Shown here piece by piece: positions 33,501-44,161 of a DNA stretch of 64,000 nucleotides. The position numbers and the translations under genes are program-made. Each line of letters begins with the position of its first letter. Position 1 is the stretch's first letter. The stretch is taken from contig JAHEWK010000009.1 in the NCBI GenBank assembly GCA_020740775.1, positions 1,364,001-1,428,000 of the forward strand, given 5' to 3'. The notes under the pieces are model-generated. The model saw only the letters and a program-made list of their open reading frames with translations. It did not search any database and had not been told where the DNA came from. Source of the DNA: Ilyonectria destructans. Taxonomy: Eukaryota; Ascomycota; Sordariomycetes; Hypocreales; Nectriaceae.

Positions 33501-34234
33501 GGTAGGAGATGGATCAGGGCTTATTGGGTAGAATGCCCTTGCTGCTGTGTTGGCCAAGGCACCCCTTTATACTAACATCGCTTAAGGCAGACTGGGGTAT
33601 ACAGTTAAAGCAAGTCATTCGACGCCCTTCGACACTTCACAAGGGACTAACTTGTCATCAGATTGACTTTCCTTAAGTTTACCTCGTTATTGGAGTGTCT
33701 TAGCGGGGTTTTATGGCTCAGTAGCAGCAAACGGGAAGCGGAGGCAAGGCGAACAACTGTACGTCCACGAGAAAGAACAGCCCAGTCATCTGCACCATCA
33801 CGGCCATCGAAACTTAAAGTCCTCAAGATGTTTCTTTAGCATTTACATCATTAACCCAAGTACCTAGAAACCTAATCTGGAATCGGGAGGCTCTCGGTTG
33901 ATCGGGTTGCCACAACGATATTGGACCCCCATTCAAACACCACCACCATATTCGTGCTTATTATGATCCGTATATGAGTCTAGTTCACTTGGTCCCCTTT
34001 CGGCCCATTTCACAAGATTTATCCCTTTGGCCGCGCCGGTATCAATGAAATGGGCACGTCTACTCGGCCAACAAGCTCTATTGCAGAAGCAAACCAGAGT
34101 AGCATCCTACACAGACAACAGACACAAACGGATTTCTTTGGCGACAACCATTTTTAGTTGAACTGTTTGAAAGCACCAATTTTCATCAGAACCGCAAATA
34201 TAACTATAGCCACCCGCGTGAGATCCTCTGACTA
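33501..34234. other. Promoter of the FAH gene and tail of tautomerase 2
   Basis: No gene is supported. A weak motif variant, TGACAAGTTA on the minus strand, lies at 33648-33657, 148 bp upstream of the FAH start. Confidence 0.4.
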
Positions 34235-34793
34235 TCACTGCTGGAACTCAGGGCGAGTTCTGATTTCCTCGACGAGCTGGATGAAGTCAGAGTCACCCTC
34301 CGCAGCCAACTTCTTAAATTCCTCGGTGTTATCCTTAACCCACTGCTCAAAGTGTCCCGGCTGGAGGGAAATCGTTAACAAGACACGTCCTATTTGGGCT
34401 GGGGCCATGACTTACCATTGGCAGGTGGAAACCGCCTTCTTTGGCCACGTCTAGAGTTCCCTTGATATAGATGCCCCTCAATTGCTGCTCACGAGTGCCC
34501 TTGCCGACGACTCCATCCCAGATGGACTCCAACTTGTCGGACAGGCCCTGCAGCTGTGCATGGGTTCGACCGGTGCCGCTTCGCAGACTAACGAAAAGCC
34601 GGTTGATCTGGGATGGCTGGCCACCTACAAAGGTGTTTGACAATGGGCCCTGAGAGACATCGATGAATCGGCAGTTGACGATGTAGCGGGGAGCGTTGAA
34701 AGTCAGGGCATGGTAGTCGGTGATTGCAGTAGCAAGCGCCTGCCTCTGAGTGACACTCAGGCGGATGGCGTGCTCGAATTCGTAAATAGGCAT
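34235..34793 (-). CDS. cis-CaaD-type tautomerase, copy 2
   Basis: Exons 34793-34416 and 34360-34235 give 167 residues. The start MPIYEFEHAIRLSVTQRQAL supplies the catalytic Pro1, and the middle part has FNAPRYIVNCRFIDV and SLRSGTGRTHAQLQGLSDKLESIWDGVVGKG, parallel to the first copy. The 55-nt intron falls at the same place as in copy 1, before a 42-codon last exon. Two diverged paralogues in one cluster suggest two isomerisation or hydration steps or two substrates. It is transcribed away from the aminotransferase gene and shares its motif-rich promoter. Confidence 0.9.
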
Positions 34794-34925
34794 GATGCAT
34801 GTAGTGTTTAGATGTAATTGAACATGGGTAATCAGTATGGTATGTGTGAATAGTTTCCTTGTATGCTTGTTAAAAGCCTTTATATGAAAGTGCCATGCAC
34901 AGAGTTGGGGAACGATCAGAAGTGA

Positions 34926-35498
34926 TGACAAATTTAGGGATTGCACACCCAACACTGAAAGCAACGCTAAAATCGGTCCAACGGATGGTCACTCTGCCAT
35001 TGGGTCCTACCCGAGGTGGAAGATGATGCCGATATCGCAACGCGTCCTTGTCAAGCTGCTGGGTATCTGGCGAGCAACAGCCACGACTGCTGACAAATTT
35101 AACAAAAGGGCTCACCTTATCATAGTACGAGGGGACATTACTCGCATGACCAGGGTAATAATGCATGGATTGAGTTGGTCATTAACAGCCAGCCAATGCC
35201 ACGGCCACTGAATGACACGCCCGGAGTGTGATGACCAATTTAACGCGTCAGGATTCTGTGTGAGTGGGGATCGAGGCGTCAAGGTCTCAGCCGGCACAAG
35301 ACATGAGTCGACAAAGTTGCCAGACTTGAGCGGGGTACCGGTATGTCGATTGCACCTTTCCAATGACGAATTGACATGCAAGGCGCCATGTCAATGATCG
35401 ACAGACGGGCATAATACCCCTCAGTTGATCTAGACCCTCGGCTCTTGGTCGGCGAGGTGCGTTCGGCGTGTCCGAGCAAGAGTCCGATGACAAATTTA
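34926..35498 (+). promoter_or_regulatory. Four cluster-motif sites in the tautomerase 2 / aminotransferase promoter
   Basis: Sites are TGACAAATTTA at 34926-34936, 35091-35101 and 35488-35498, and TGACCAATTTA at 35232-35242, all in the same orientation. They lie in the 1,004-bp gap between the divergent starts at 34793 and 35798. Three of the four are preceded by GA. This is the densest group in the window. Confidence 0.75.
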
Positions 35499-35797
35499 AC
35501 CCAGCCGGCGCATCTCATCCGCCTGAAGTGGGGATAGGGGCTACTACTAGTCTTCATGGTGTCAAAGGCCTCCTGGATGTGATTCCTTCAGACTGTTGCA
35601 AGTGATGGACAAACGCGGGTATCGCCGGCGAGTATAGTGGCATATCCACATTGCGCAAAACGAGACTCAAGCTGCGTTAGCGGTAGTCAACTGCAACACT
35701 CATCAATAAGACCAGAGCAGCATCACCATTGAGGCTATCACCAACTACCATACGTGTCTCGCAAAATTCACCTTGTCACCCAAACTGTCGCGTAAAA

Positions 35798-37040
35798 ATG
35801 GCCTCCAGCAATGCTGCTCCCAACGGCGGAGATGCTGCAGCGCTCGACCACTCCAAACTGGCATTCCACTTGACCACTCCCGTGCCTACAGGCCCAGCGT
35901 CGGATCTTAGCCAAACCGGCTGCACCGACCATATGCTGGTCTGCCACTGGAGTGAAGCCAGCGGCTGGGCGGCTCCTGAGATTCGCCCGTACGGCCCTCT
36001 GTCCATCATGCCCAGTGCCAGCGTTCTCCAGTACGCTACGGAGTGCTTTGAAGGCGTCAAAGCATACCGCGGCGATGACGGCAAACTGCGTCTCTTCCGG
36101 CTCAACCTCAACTGCAAACGCATGCTCAAGTCCTCGACCCGTGTGGGCCTACCCTCGTTTGATACCTCGGCCCTGGAAAAGCTGCTCCGCGAATTTGTCG
36201 TCCTGGAGGCAGAAAAGTGGCTTCCCCGAGACCGAAAAGGCGAGACATTGTACCTGCGGCCGACTCATATTGGAACCACAGCTGCACTCGGGGTTCAGAA
36301 GCCTCGGCACTCTACACTGTACGCCATCGCCACCCTAGCTCCTGGCGTTAAGACGAAAAGCGGTGGCATGACTGTCGTCACATCACCGGCAGATTCTTGT
36401 CGAGCGTGGCCAGGTGGCTTTGGAAGCGCCAAGCTCGGTGCGAATTACGGGCCGACGCTTGTGGCTCATGCCGATGCGACTGCCAGAGGCTTTGATCAAG
36501 TTCTGTGGCTTTATGGTGCCGAGGAGTACGTCACTGAGGCTGGAGCTAGCAATTTCTTCGTCGTCTGGAAGACGAAGGAGGGCGAGACTCAGTTGGTGAC
36601 GGCTGGCTTGAATAACCAGACCATTCTGGAAGGCATCACTAGGCAGAGCGTGATTGAACTTGTCAACCATCGAGCAAAGGATGCCCAGAGCTGGAATGTC
36701 GACAGTACCGCGCTAGAACCTCTTACGGTTGTTGAGAGAGATTTCTCTATGACTGAGATTCGTGAGGCCATTGCGGAAGGACGGTTAGTGGAGGCATTCG
36801 CATCCGGCACTGCGGTAAGGGAATATATTATTTACTCTACAGCTTGGAAATCACTAACATCTTGCCCAGTACTTCATCGCACCACTCAGTCTTATCCACC
36901 ACCGAAACGAGGATCTCGTCATCCCTCGCCAAAACGGGGAGTCTGGATTCTACGCCGCACTGATCAAGGGTTGGCTTAGTGACATTGTGTACGGTCGGGC
37001 TGAGCACTCCAACTGGGCTCGTGTAGTTGAGGATGTTTAG
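35798..37040 (+). CDS. Branched-chain-type aminotransferase (class IV, PLP)
   Basis: Exons 35798-36814 and 36870-37040 give 395 residues. Class IV aminotransferase blocks are complete: LQYATECFEGVKAYRG, YLRPTHIGTTAALGV, GFGSAKLGANYGPT with the PLP-binding Lys, and EYVTEAGASNFFVVW, and the second exon ends YGRAEHSNWARVVEDV. Such enzymes exchange the amino group between branched-chain amino acids and 2-oxoglutarate. No clear mitochondrial leader is seen after ATG 35798, suggesting a cytosolic isoform, and fungal clusters often carry a recruited BCAT copy. An upstream in-frame extension lacks an ATG. The four motif sites upstream put it in the same putative regulon as its neighbours. Confidence 0.93.
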
Positions 37041-37430
37041 ACAAGTATATAGAGGTGCAGGGCTATTTGGTCAATTTAGAACGGAGAGTGAATTTCCATT
37101 CGACCTTCCCACCGGGTGAGTTTCTGTTCGCGAAGTATTTGGCATGCGTTATATTGCGTAACACCAGTAGTTTGAGACGTCAAGTTGCTACAAAAGGTGG
37201 AGTCCTTCGGAGGAGAGTCAACGTAACCATCATCAATAGCTCGCTAGATTTGATTTACCAATTATCGGAGGAAGATTTAAGCGAGAAAAGCAGATTCTTA
37301 TTGCATCAAAACAGGCTCTAAAACGCTGGTTACTCAAACATGACGCCCAACAGTCGGCTCGAGCCCGAGCCCTGGCTCTCTTCCACAATGCCCAACACTG
37401 GATCTACCGATACAGAAAATGACACCCCAG
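37041..37430. other. Intergenic between convergent genes
   Basis: No gene or motif is seen. It holds the 3' ends of the aminotransferase and PHD-finger genes. Confidence 0.4.
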
Positions 37431-38659
37431 TTAATCACCAATCAGGGCTGACAGTTTCTTCTTCAGTTCCTGGAACGACTGCGTCACAATACTCAACTGT
37501 GTCCGGGAGGCCTCCAGTTCAAGCTCAAGTCTCCGCTTATCTGCTCTCAGAGCGTCTGCCTCCTCGACAGCTGCCTTCTTTCCAGCTGCCTCGGCCCTAA
37601 GCCGCGCGAGTTCCCCATCAGATGCCCGCGCCATGGAGGCCATTTTTTGCGCCAGACATAGCTCTTTCTGGCGGATTTCTAGCTCTTGGCGCTGTTGGGC
37701 CATGTGGGATTCCAGGTCGGACACTTGGCCTCGTAGCGCAGAGGTGGTTTCCAGCTCGCAGTACAATATCCGCAGCGCAGAGTCCACGTCAGTAGCCAGC
37801 GTAGTAAATTTAGATTTCCGCGCTCGTACAGTCGTACGCGGTGGCGTTTCCAGTCTTTCTGCTGCCGACGCGGTAGATGCGGAATCAGCGTTACTTAGAA
37901 GTGGAGGTGGTGCCGGTCTTGATTGCGCTTGAGATGCCGAAGGTGTAATTTGAGTCTGGATTCCGTTGGTTGTTGTTCTTCCTGGAGCAGTATTCTGTTC
38001 TGGGCGAGGGCGACCCTCGGAATCCGGGACATCGGCTTGCTGTGGTATTTGCGTGTTGACGGCTGCCCAGCGATTCCGGTTTGCGTCTTGGATGGGGGCA
38101 AGAACGGGTGATGCTGGAGGCGTGAGAGGAGGCGGTTGGACGTGCCAGTTTCTACCCACGCAAATATCACAGTGCCAGTGTTGAGGGCCTCCTTGACGCG
38201 AAGGTGCCCCGTCCGAGGGCTTACACGCCGCATGGTAGGACCTCCGACAGGTGATGCAGTACTCAAGATTATTCGGCTGTTGGCATGTGAAGCACACTGT
38301 ATCGCGTGGTGCCCCGGCTTCTATACCGCGCTTGTGTTAATGGCATGGATTTTTGTAGAGGACAGGACTTTCTCACTTTGCCAGGCTCTATATCTGGCCA
38401 GTGCCACAGTGATGGGCTCCCCGGGCACGTATTGTGGCACAACGGGCCCATCTTTCTGAGGCACCGCGGGCGTTGAAATTACGGTGTTATTTTCCGGTGC
38501 ATCCCGTGTTGGCAATTCCGGCACAGCGGCGGTAATAGAATCGCTCACGGCCTCGGGCCCAGCGCGGCGACTCCGGGTGGTGGGTGTTTTGAGCCGCGGA
38601 CGCTTCGCGGCAGGCTCGCCACCGCTGCGGCTGTTCCGGTCACCCGAGACAGCCGACAT
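37431..38659 (-). CDS. PHD zinc-finger, coiled-coil protein
   Basis: Exons 38659-38377 and 38320-37431 give 390 residues. The N-terminal part is basic and low-complexity with a possible nuclear signal (AAKRPRLK). After the intron comes a C4HC3 PHD finger (CFTC, CITC, H-AAC, CDIC), then a Pro/Ser/Thr-rich linker, and a C-terminal coiled coil of about 110 residues (LESHMAQQRQELEIRQKEL onward). PHD fingers usually read histone tails. The intron has GTGAGA and TATAG borders and an ATTAAC branch site. It lies between the two arms of the metabolic cluster, without cluster motifs nearby. It could be a chromatin regulator of the cluster, but that is only position-based. Confidence 0.8.
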
Positions 38660-39422
38660 GAGTGCAAAAGATATTTAACTAGGTGGATTGCGAGCGTCGC
38701 GGTTGATATCTCGGACAAAGACACAATAGATGCACCACGGCTTGCGGCGAAAAGGAGAAGGGAAGATGAGGACCGTGTTGCAATTTTCCACGCCGTCGCG
38801 GGCCTGATTTGTAATTCTCCGGAGGTGTAAGTGCTTAGTAAGATCCATCGCCGTGTCCGAACCTCCGAGTCACCTGACCACCCGCCTCTGTGAAAGCGCC
38901 GGTAGTGGTCATTCACTTTCGCTCAGAACCGGAAAATCACAGGAGGATCCGAGAATAAATAACCGTTTTGTCTCGAGACATGGGTGTTCCAGAATCTCAT
39001 GGATGGTATTAAGCACATGGGTTCCGCAGAAGTGTTGATGCAGCAAATACATGTCCGGCGAGAGGTTACGCGCCAGGGTTGTTTGACGCCGCACCATTCA
39101 CTTGTCTCTGGTTTTCGCATCCTTCCTTGCAGTGTTCTTTTTAATTCTTTCTAATCGTAAGCGGTTTGGATATTCACCCCCGTACTTACCACGTGTTTAG
39201 AAAAGCGTTGTATAGACACCTGTGTTGGGTAAACCTTGCTATAAACTGCACAAAGGAAGGAGTATTAGGCTACTTGTTTGTATCATTTTGAGTTGATGGT
39301 ATAGTGATTCTATGTATTCCCTTTGCTCGCTGTTTTTGTGTCTTGTTCTTTCTCCGGTACCAATGGACTACCATACCCGCGCATTGTTACATTGACTTCT
39401 TTGTCTTGGTCACTTCTCCATA
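38660..39422. other. Intergenic, no gene seen
   Basis: The stretch holds the promoter of the PHD-finger gene and the tail of the F-box/ankyrin gene. No coding frame or motif could be supported. Confidence 0.4.
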
Positions 39423-41012
39423 CTAAATCTTGTTATTTTGACCATAGCTCTTGTACCAAGCCGTTAGGTTTCTTGTGGACTTCGTCCAAAATTCCGCGTC
39501 GCAATTCTGAGACATACCCGTGAAGCCAAGTGATATTTGTTCTATTGCGTACGTAATATCATCTCCGCGTGCTTCCTGAAACGTCTCCAAACCTCTTACT
39601 AGTTGGAGCTTGGTAGGGTCGTTCCTAAAGATTGTGTTTTGGATGGTCTCGCCTGCGTAGCATGTGAGCTCGTGCTGGCTAAACACCTTGCGAAATATCT
39701 CCTGAGCTGTCTGGTTAATCCAATGAAAAACAATACCATGTTCTCTAACCCGAGGTGTAAAGGCATGGAATCTGTAACCTTCTGCGTCTTCCTCGTCCCA
39801 CTTCTCCTGCCAAGAGATCGGCCCAGCCAAGATAGTTATAAACCGGCTTAATTTATACCAACAAACCATGCCATGCTGTTCAAAGTTTAGCCCACCAGCC
39901 TGCTTGCGTAGAGCATCAATTTCCCAGGCCGCACCGACGAGTTGACCAAACGCTTTTTGCTCCGTCTCATCAATAGCCTTGAACTTAATCAGCAATTTGA
40001 CTTTCTCATCTAACGTCTCGACATCTCCTTGGTAATAAAGATCGGGATGAAAGAAGTTATTGAATGTAACCTCCACAATTGACACAGGAGAAGTTTCAAA
40101 ACTCCAATCATTGCCAAGGTATGGTCTCCCACCGTCCCACCAACCGTCCAATTGTTTAGGCTTCTCGTGACTTCGAGAGGTCCAATTGACATTTCGACGA
40201 CTGAATTGGGTAAGAAAAGACTCTAGGATAGAAGGCGGAGAGCGAGTGAGAAAGGCCACTGAAAACATTCCTGACGGAACATCGATGAGTCCAGGTAGGC
40301 TTTCTCCCCAAATGTTTTTTGTGTAGTGATCTAGCTCTGCAGGGATCACGGCTCCTCTATTGCAAAAAAGTGAGACGAGTTTAACCACAGCATTAATTCT
40401 ATTGTGGTCTATCCCCTTGATTAGAAGTTGCGATAATAAATGGTGTAGAGGAGGCTTAGAGGGAGGGTCATGTGGCCCAGGTATCGCATTAGCGCTTACA
40501 AAAGGACCCTGATACCATCTGGGATGCGAATCCATGTTGACATCAGCGCCCTTATCGAGCATCCATTCTATGGTATGATAAGTCTTTTCCATTGAGATAT
40601 CATCCACATAATGGCCACCGAGATTGACTGGGAGATAATGTTCTATAAGGCATACTAGCGGAGTTTGACGTCGAGACTGTCGAAATTCTTTGAGACACGG
40701 ATCGTCGTAGGTGCGATCCATTTTCCACGCGGTATTAACCGGCAAAACTGAGGAGTCGACGGTCTTCTGCATCGCCTCCATGTCCTGAAAATTGAAAAAT
40801 GGTCCACGAGGAGGGTCAGGAAATCGCGTTTTCACAAGCTCTTGTATCATGTAGAAGAACCGGGTTGATGTTAGGGCAAAGTTCATAATTCCAGCCTCAT
40901 CGAAGACAGCGTGGTCAATAACATTTAGGACAAGTTCTAGAGGGAGGTCAAGCAGGTTGAACGTGTTGATTCCTTGACCAGCTGGACTGTGCGGGCTGAG
41001 TAAGGCGTCCAT
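39423..41012 (-). CDS. F-box-like protein with ankyrin-type repeats
   Basis: This is an intronless gene of 529 residues. The N-terminus has an F-box-like segment, LDLPLELVLNVIDHAVFDEA and ALTSTRFFYMI (residues about 21-55). A middle part has HTIEWMLDKGADVNMD and LVSLFCNRGAVIPAEL, which look like diverged ankyrin repeats. Such F-box/ankyrin proteins are numerous in filamentous ascomycetes and probably feed unknown targets to SCF ligase. The frame is complete and no disabling change is seen. It has no motif in its promoter and is not obviously part of the cluster. Confidence 0.75.
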   Translation of the reverse strand: MDALLSPHSPAGQGINTFNLLDLPLELVLNVIDHAVFDEAGIMNFALTSTRFFYMIQELVKTRFPDPPRGPFFNFQDMEAMQKTVDSSVLPVNTAWKMDRTYDDPCLKEFRQSRRQTPLVCLIEHYLPVNLGGHYVDDISMEKTYHTIEWMLDKGADVNMDSHPRWYQGPFVSANAIPGPHDPPSKPPLHHLLSQLLIKGIDHNRINAVVKLVSLFCNRGAVIPAELDHYTKNIWGESLPGLIDVPSGMFSVAFLTRSPPSILESFLTQFSRRNVNWTSRSHEKPKQLDGWWDGGRPYLGNDWSFETSPVSIVEVTFNNFFHPDLYYQGDVETLDEKVKLLIKFKAIDETEQKAFGQLVGAAWEIDALRKQAGGLNFEQHGMVCWYKLSRFITILAGPISWQEKWDEEDAEGYRFHAFTPRVREHGIVFHWINQTAQEIFRKVFSQHELTCYAGETIQNTIFRNDPTKLQLVRGLETFQEARGDDITYAIEQISLGFTGMSQNCDAEFWTKSTRNLTAWYKSYGQNNKI

Positions 41013-41464
41013 ATTGTTGAGTGCCGTCGTGGATCGCGTAAGTTGATTAGATGTTGTGTGACAGCGCTGGTGAAATACCGAGAGAAAACGAATTTATTAC
41101 CCGCCAAGTTACTATTACTTATAGTATGCCCATCCAAGTCTAACTAACAAGCACAGTTACTCAAGTCTTTCTGATGACAAAGAGCATAGACAGACGTATG
41201 TTGAATGAGCTGAGAGAAACATGTTGCTCAAAGAAAATTGTGGACAAGTTGCAAACACAGCCGTATTTTGTGTAAGACAGAGAAAGCAGAGCGGACCTTT
41301 GAGAATTTGAAGCACTAGCTTGGGTTTGGGCGTGTTCTTTGTTGTGCCCTGTTCCAATGAAAGAAACTTGTCACGTCCACATTTCGCTGTTCCTTCAAGC
41401 GCAATAAACACATGCGAGCGGAGTAAATTGTGTTTCAGCTGAATTTATGAAGTCTATTTATAGT
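41013..41464. other. Intergenic, no gene seen
   Basis: This is the promoter of the F-box/ankyrin gene and the downstream part of the class V PLP gene. A GATGACAAAGA word at about 41172 resembles only the first half of the cluster motif. Confidence 0.35.
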
Positions 41465-42887
41465 TTAACTATCTGTTTGTAGATATTCTCCTGCCTCGAC
41501 CCGCTGGCAAACCTGCTTGAGAATGTTTCCGCCATACTCAAAGTCACCCAGATCTAGATAAACCGTGGCAGACAACCGCGCCCAGAGAGAATTTGAGAAA
41601 TAGAGAACATTTATGAACGTATTGTAGTCCTCCGTAAACTTTTGAAACATAAAGTTGATGATGGCGCCGACGTCTTTGGCTGGAATGCCCTCGGTCGAGA
41701 CCGAGTCACCACTTCGAACCTCGAGAGGCAGGCGGACGTTGGCGAATCCAACTCGTTTGTCTAGAGCCGTCGGCAGCGCATTTGTACCTAGAATTTCCGC
41801 GACTCGCTTTTCACCAGCAAGGGCTAGGTTGACGCAGTATTCTCTGATGGCCTTTTCTCCTCCACAGACGGTGCGGCGAAATTCCAGGGCCGCAGGAATG
41901 CACAGTATAGGGGCTGTGTCAATTGTTCCAGTGTACTCAAACTGCGCAACAAAGGCGTTCCCCGCTTTGGATGGATTGGGGTTGAAATACGCCGACTTGT
42001 TTGTTGGCAGCGGCACAAAACCGTGGGAGGTCGGGATGGACGATCGCATCAGGTGCTGATTCCGAACGGCAACATAGAATACTGCACACGCGCGAGGAAT
42101 AAAGAGCCACCTGAAAATAAAAGTTAAAATCCACATTTGACAGAAGGAAAGGGGGTTAAGTTACTTGTGGCAGTTGGTCACCAAAAAGTCAGGATCGAGT
42201 TCTTTGATGTTGAGATCAATGAAACCGATCCCGTGAGCGCCATCAATGACACTGAAAATGCCTTCCTGACGACATATTTTCGTCAGTCGCTCAAAGGGCA
42301 TTCGCACACCCGGCATGCTCATGACAGTGTCAAAAATTGCCACCTTGACGTGTCCAGCGTGCTCCTTGATGCACTGCGTGAAGCGAGAGATGATTTCCTC
42401 TTCTCCGTCCTGCACAGGGTCATAGTCAATTTCGACGCCCCAGACGGGAGTGGTCTCGACAAGATAGTCGACTGTCTTTCCAATGGCACCGTAGACGCCC
42501 GTGAAGTATGCGATTTTGTCTCCGGGCTGAAACGCTAGGTTCCGCAGGACGGTATTGAGACCAGTAGTCGCGTTCGGCACCAAGACTGTCCCGTCAACGT
42601 CGGCATTGATGAAGTCAGCTACCTGCTGCCGAATCTCGTCAAGTTTCTTGGGGAACGTGAAGCGAATGAACTCGTCGGGACGAGCTTCAGCTTCCTCCTG
42701 CCAATGGCGCAGTGCATCCCTGACAGGGCGCGGGTGAGATCCGTAGGCACCTTGCAAGTTAGATGACGAACTGCGTGTCTAACATGTAGGGAAACTTACC
42801 CTGGTTGAGATTGACATAGTCCTCGGCAAAAAGGAAATGCGTGTCTCTGACCTCTCTTCCGAGGGCCATGGTAGGTGAATTAGGCAT
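41465..42887 (-). CDS. Class V PLP enzyme, isopenicillin-N-epimerase / cysteine-lyase-like
   Basis: Exons 42887-42800, 42750-42165 and 42110-41465 give 439 residues. The N-terminus MPNSPTMALGREVRDTHFLF followed by EDYVNLNQGAYGSHP is typical of fungal isopenicillin-N-epimerase-like class V aminotransferases. Further blocks are VLVPNATTGLNTVL, FSVIDGAHGIGFIDLNI (the Asp-Gly-Ala-His that contacts PLP) and VTNCHKWLFIPRACAVFYV, where the Lys of CHKW is the PLP Schiff-base lysine and is encoded across an intron. Family members act as epimerases, desulfurases or C-S/C-O lyases. It is divergent from the RidA gene with a motif-rich 565-bp promoter, which fits a pair: the lyase releasing an enamine/imine and RidA hydrolysing it. 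Confidence 0.9.
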
Positions 42888-43056
42888 GATGGGTGGGTAA
42901 TGGTGCTGGAATAGGCCAGCAGATTGCCCCTGAAAACTTCAGTAGGCACTGAAGAACTGTTAAATCCTTGCTGGGATTTTAGCCAATTGATTGCAATCAG
43001 TGGCCTCTGGTCAGGCTATGGACGTGAATGGTTGTGGCCATCGACCCACCACCTGA

Positions 43057-43326
43057 TGACCAATTTACGAATCTAACGCAGGGAGTACTGGCTGACAAAT
43101 TTGTCATTTCACAAGTCGTAGCGATATCGGCGATTGTCACAGAAAGGGCGCAAGTAGTTCAGGGGCAATCTTTTGAGTCAGTCAGTCCGGATATTCTCGG
43201 CTTGCTTGGCTGCACCAACTATTAACCCCTCAATCGTGACATCAACGAAAATGGATTAAGGTCTGGCCAGTCCCACTCGGGATAAGCCGATTGATACGAG
43301 CGGGGAACACCGTGATGACAAACTTA
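43057..43326 (+). promoter_or_regulatory. Three cluster-motif sites incl. perfect palindrome, class V enzyme / RidA promoter
   Basis: TGACCAATTTA lies at 43057-43067, the perfect 14-bp palindrome TGACAAATTTGTCA at 43093-43106 and TGACAAACTTA at 43316-43326. All are between the divergent starts at 42887 and 43453. The palindrome suggests a dimeric regulator with the half site TGACAAA. Confidence 0.75.
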
Positions 43327-43452
43327 GCCATGAGGGCCTCTCGTGTTGGTATATCTCTACTCTCCCCTTCTCGAGGCATCAACTCGTCACTCCAAACACT
43401 CGCGTACCGAAGAAACCACACCAAATCCTCATTGCAATCCATTTCAGCCATC

Positions 43453-43945
43453 ATGTCCAAGCAGCCCATCTCTACCGACAAGGCTCCTGCCCCTGTCTCC
43501 CTGTTCTCCCAGGCCATCGTCCGCAATGACATGGTCTACTGCTCCGGCATGGTGGGCCTCGACCCAAAGACCAACAAGCTCGTTGATGGTGGGGTCACTG
43601 GCCAGACGGTTAGTGGAGATGATCTTACTACATGCGTTATTTGCTGACGATTTCACACCCCAGACTCAACTTCTGCACAACCTGGCCCAGGTTCTCGAGG
43701 CCTCTGGATCCAGCTTGGAGAATATTCTCAAGATGAACGTCTACATTCTCTCCATGGATGAGTTCGGAGCCATGAACGAGGGATATAAGCCCTTCTTCCC
43801 TGGCGTGCTGCCGGTGAGTATACAGTCGTCGTTGTCGATGATATGAGAAACTAATTAGACTTCATAGGCCCGCACCTGTGTCGCTGTGAAAGAATTGCCT
43901 GTTGGAGCCTCGGTTGAGATGGAGTGCACCGCCTTCCGCTCGTAA
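43453..43945 (+). CDS. RidA/RutC (YjgF) family imine deaminase
   Basis: Exons 43453-43608, 43664-43813 and 43868-43945 give 127 residues, the standard RidA length. Conserved parts are YCSGMVGLDPKTNKLVDGG, LAQVLEASGSSLENILKMNVYI and ARTCVAVKELPVGASVEMEC, with the key Arg in RTCV. RidA proteins hydrolyse reactive enamines/imines such as 2-aminoacrylate formed by PLP enzymes; 2-aminomuconate deaminases belong to the same family. An in-frame ATG at 43330 would add 41 residues rich in Arg and Ser without acidic residues, which could be a mitochondrial leader as in yeast Mmf1; the motif at 43316-43326 ends 3 bp before that ATG, so the shorter start is preferred. Confidence 0.93.
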
Positions 43946-44161
43946 ACTACAGTCCTGACTAGTAGACAGGGATACTGGTGTTGCTAAGCTAGGAATACCT
44001 GATAAACTTATTCTTTTACCCTCCTGCTTCGCGACTCGCCCACTTACGATCCGTTGGCCCGACGTGAGATGAATGCATGTAAATATTAAATGCACGTATC
44101 CCGTATTAAAAACATGCTTTGCAGTCTTCGTTATTTCTCTGCCCACACTTACTTCTGGCAC

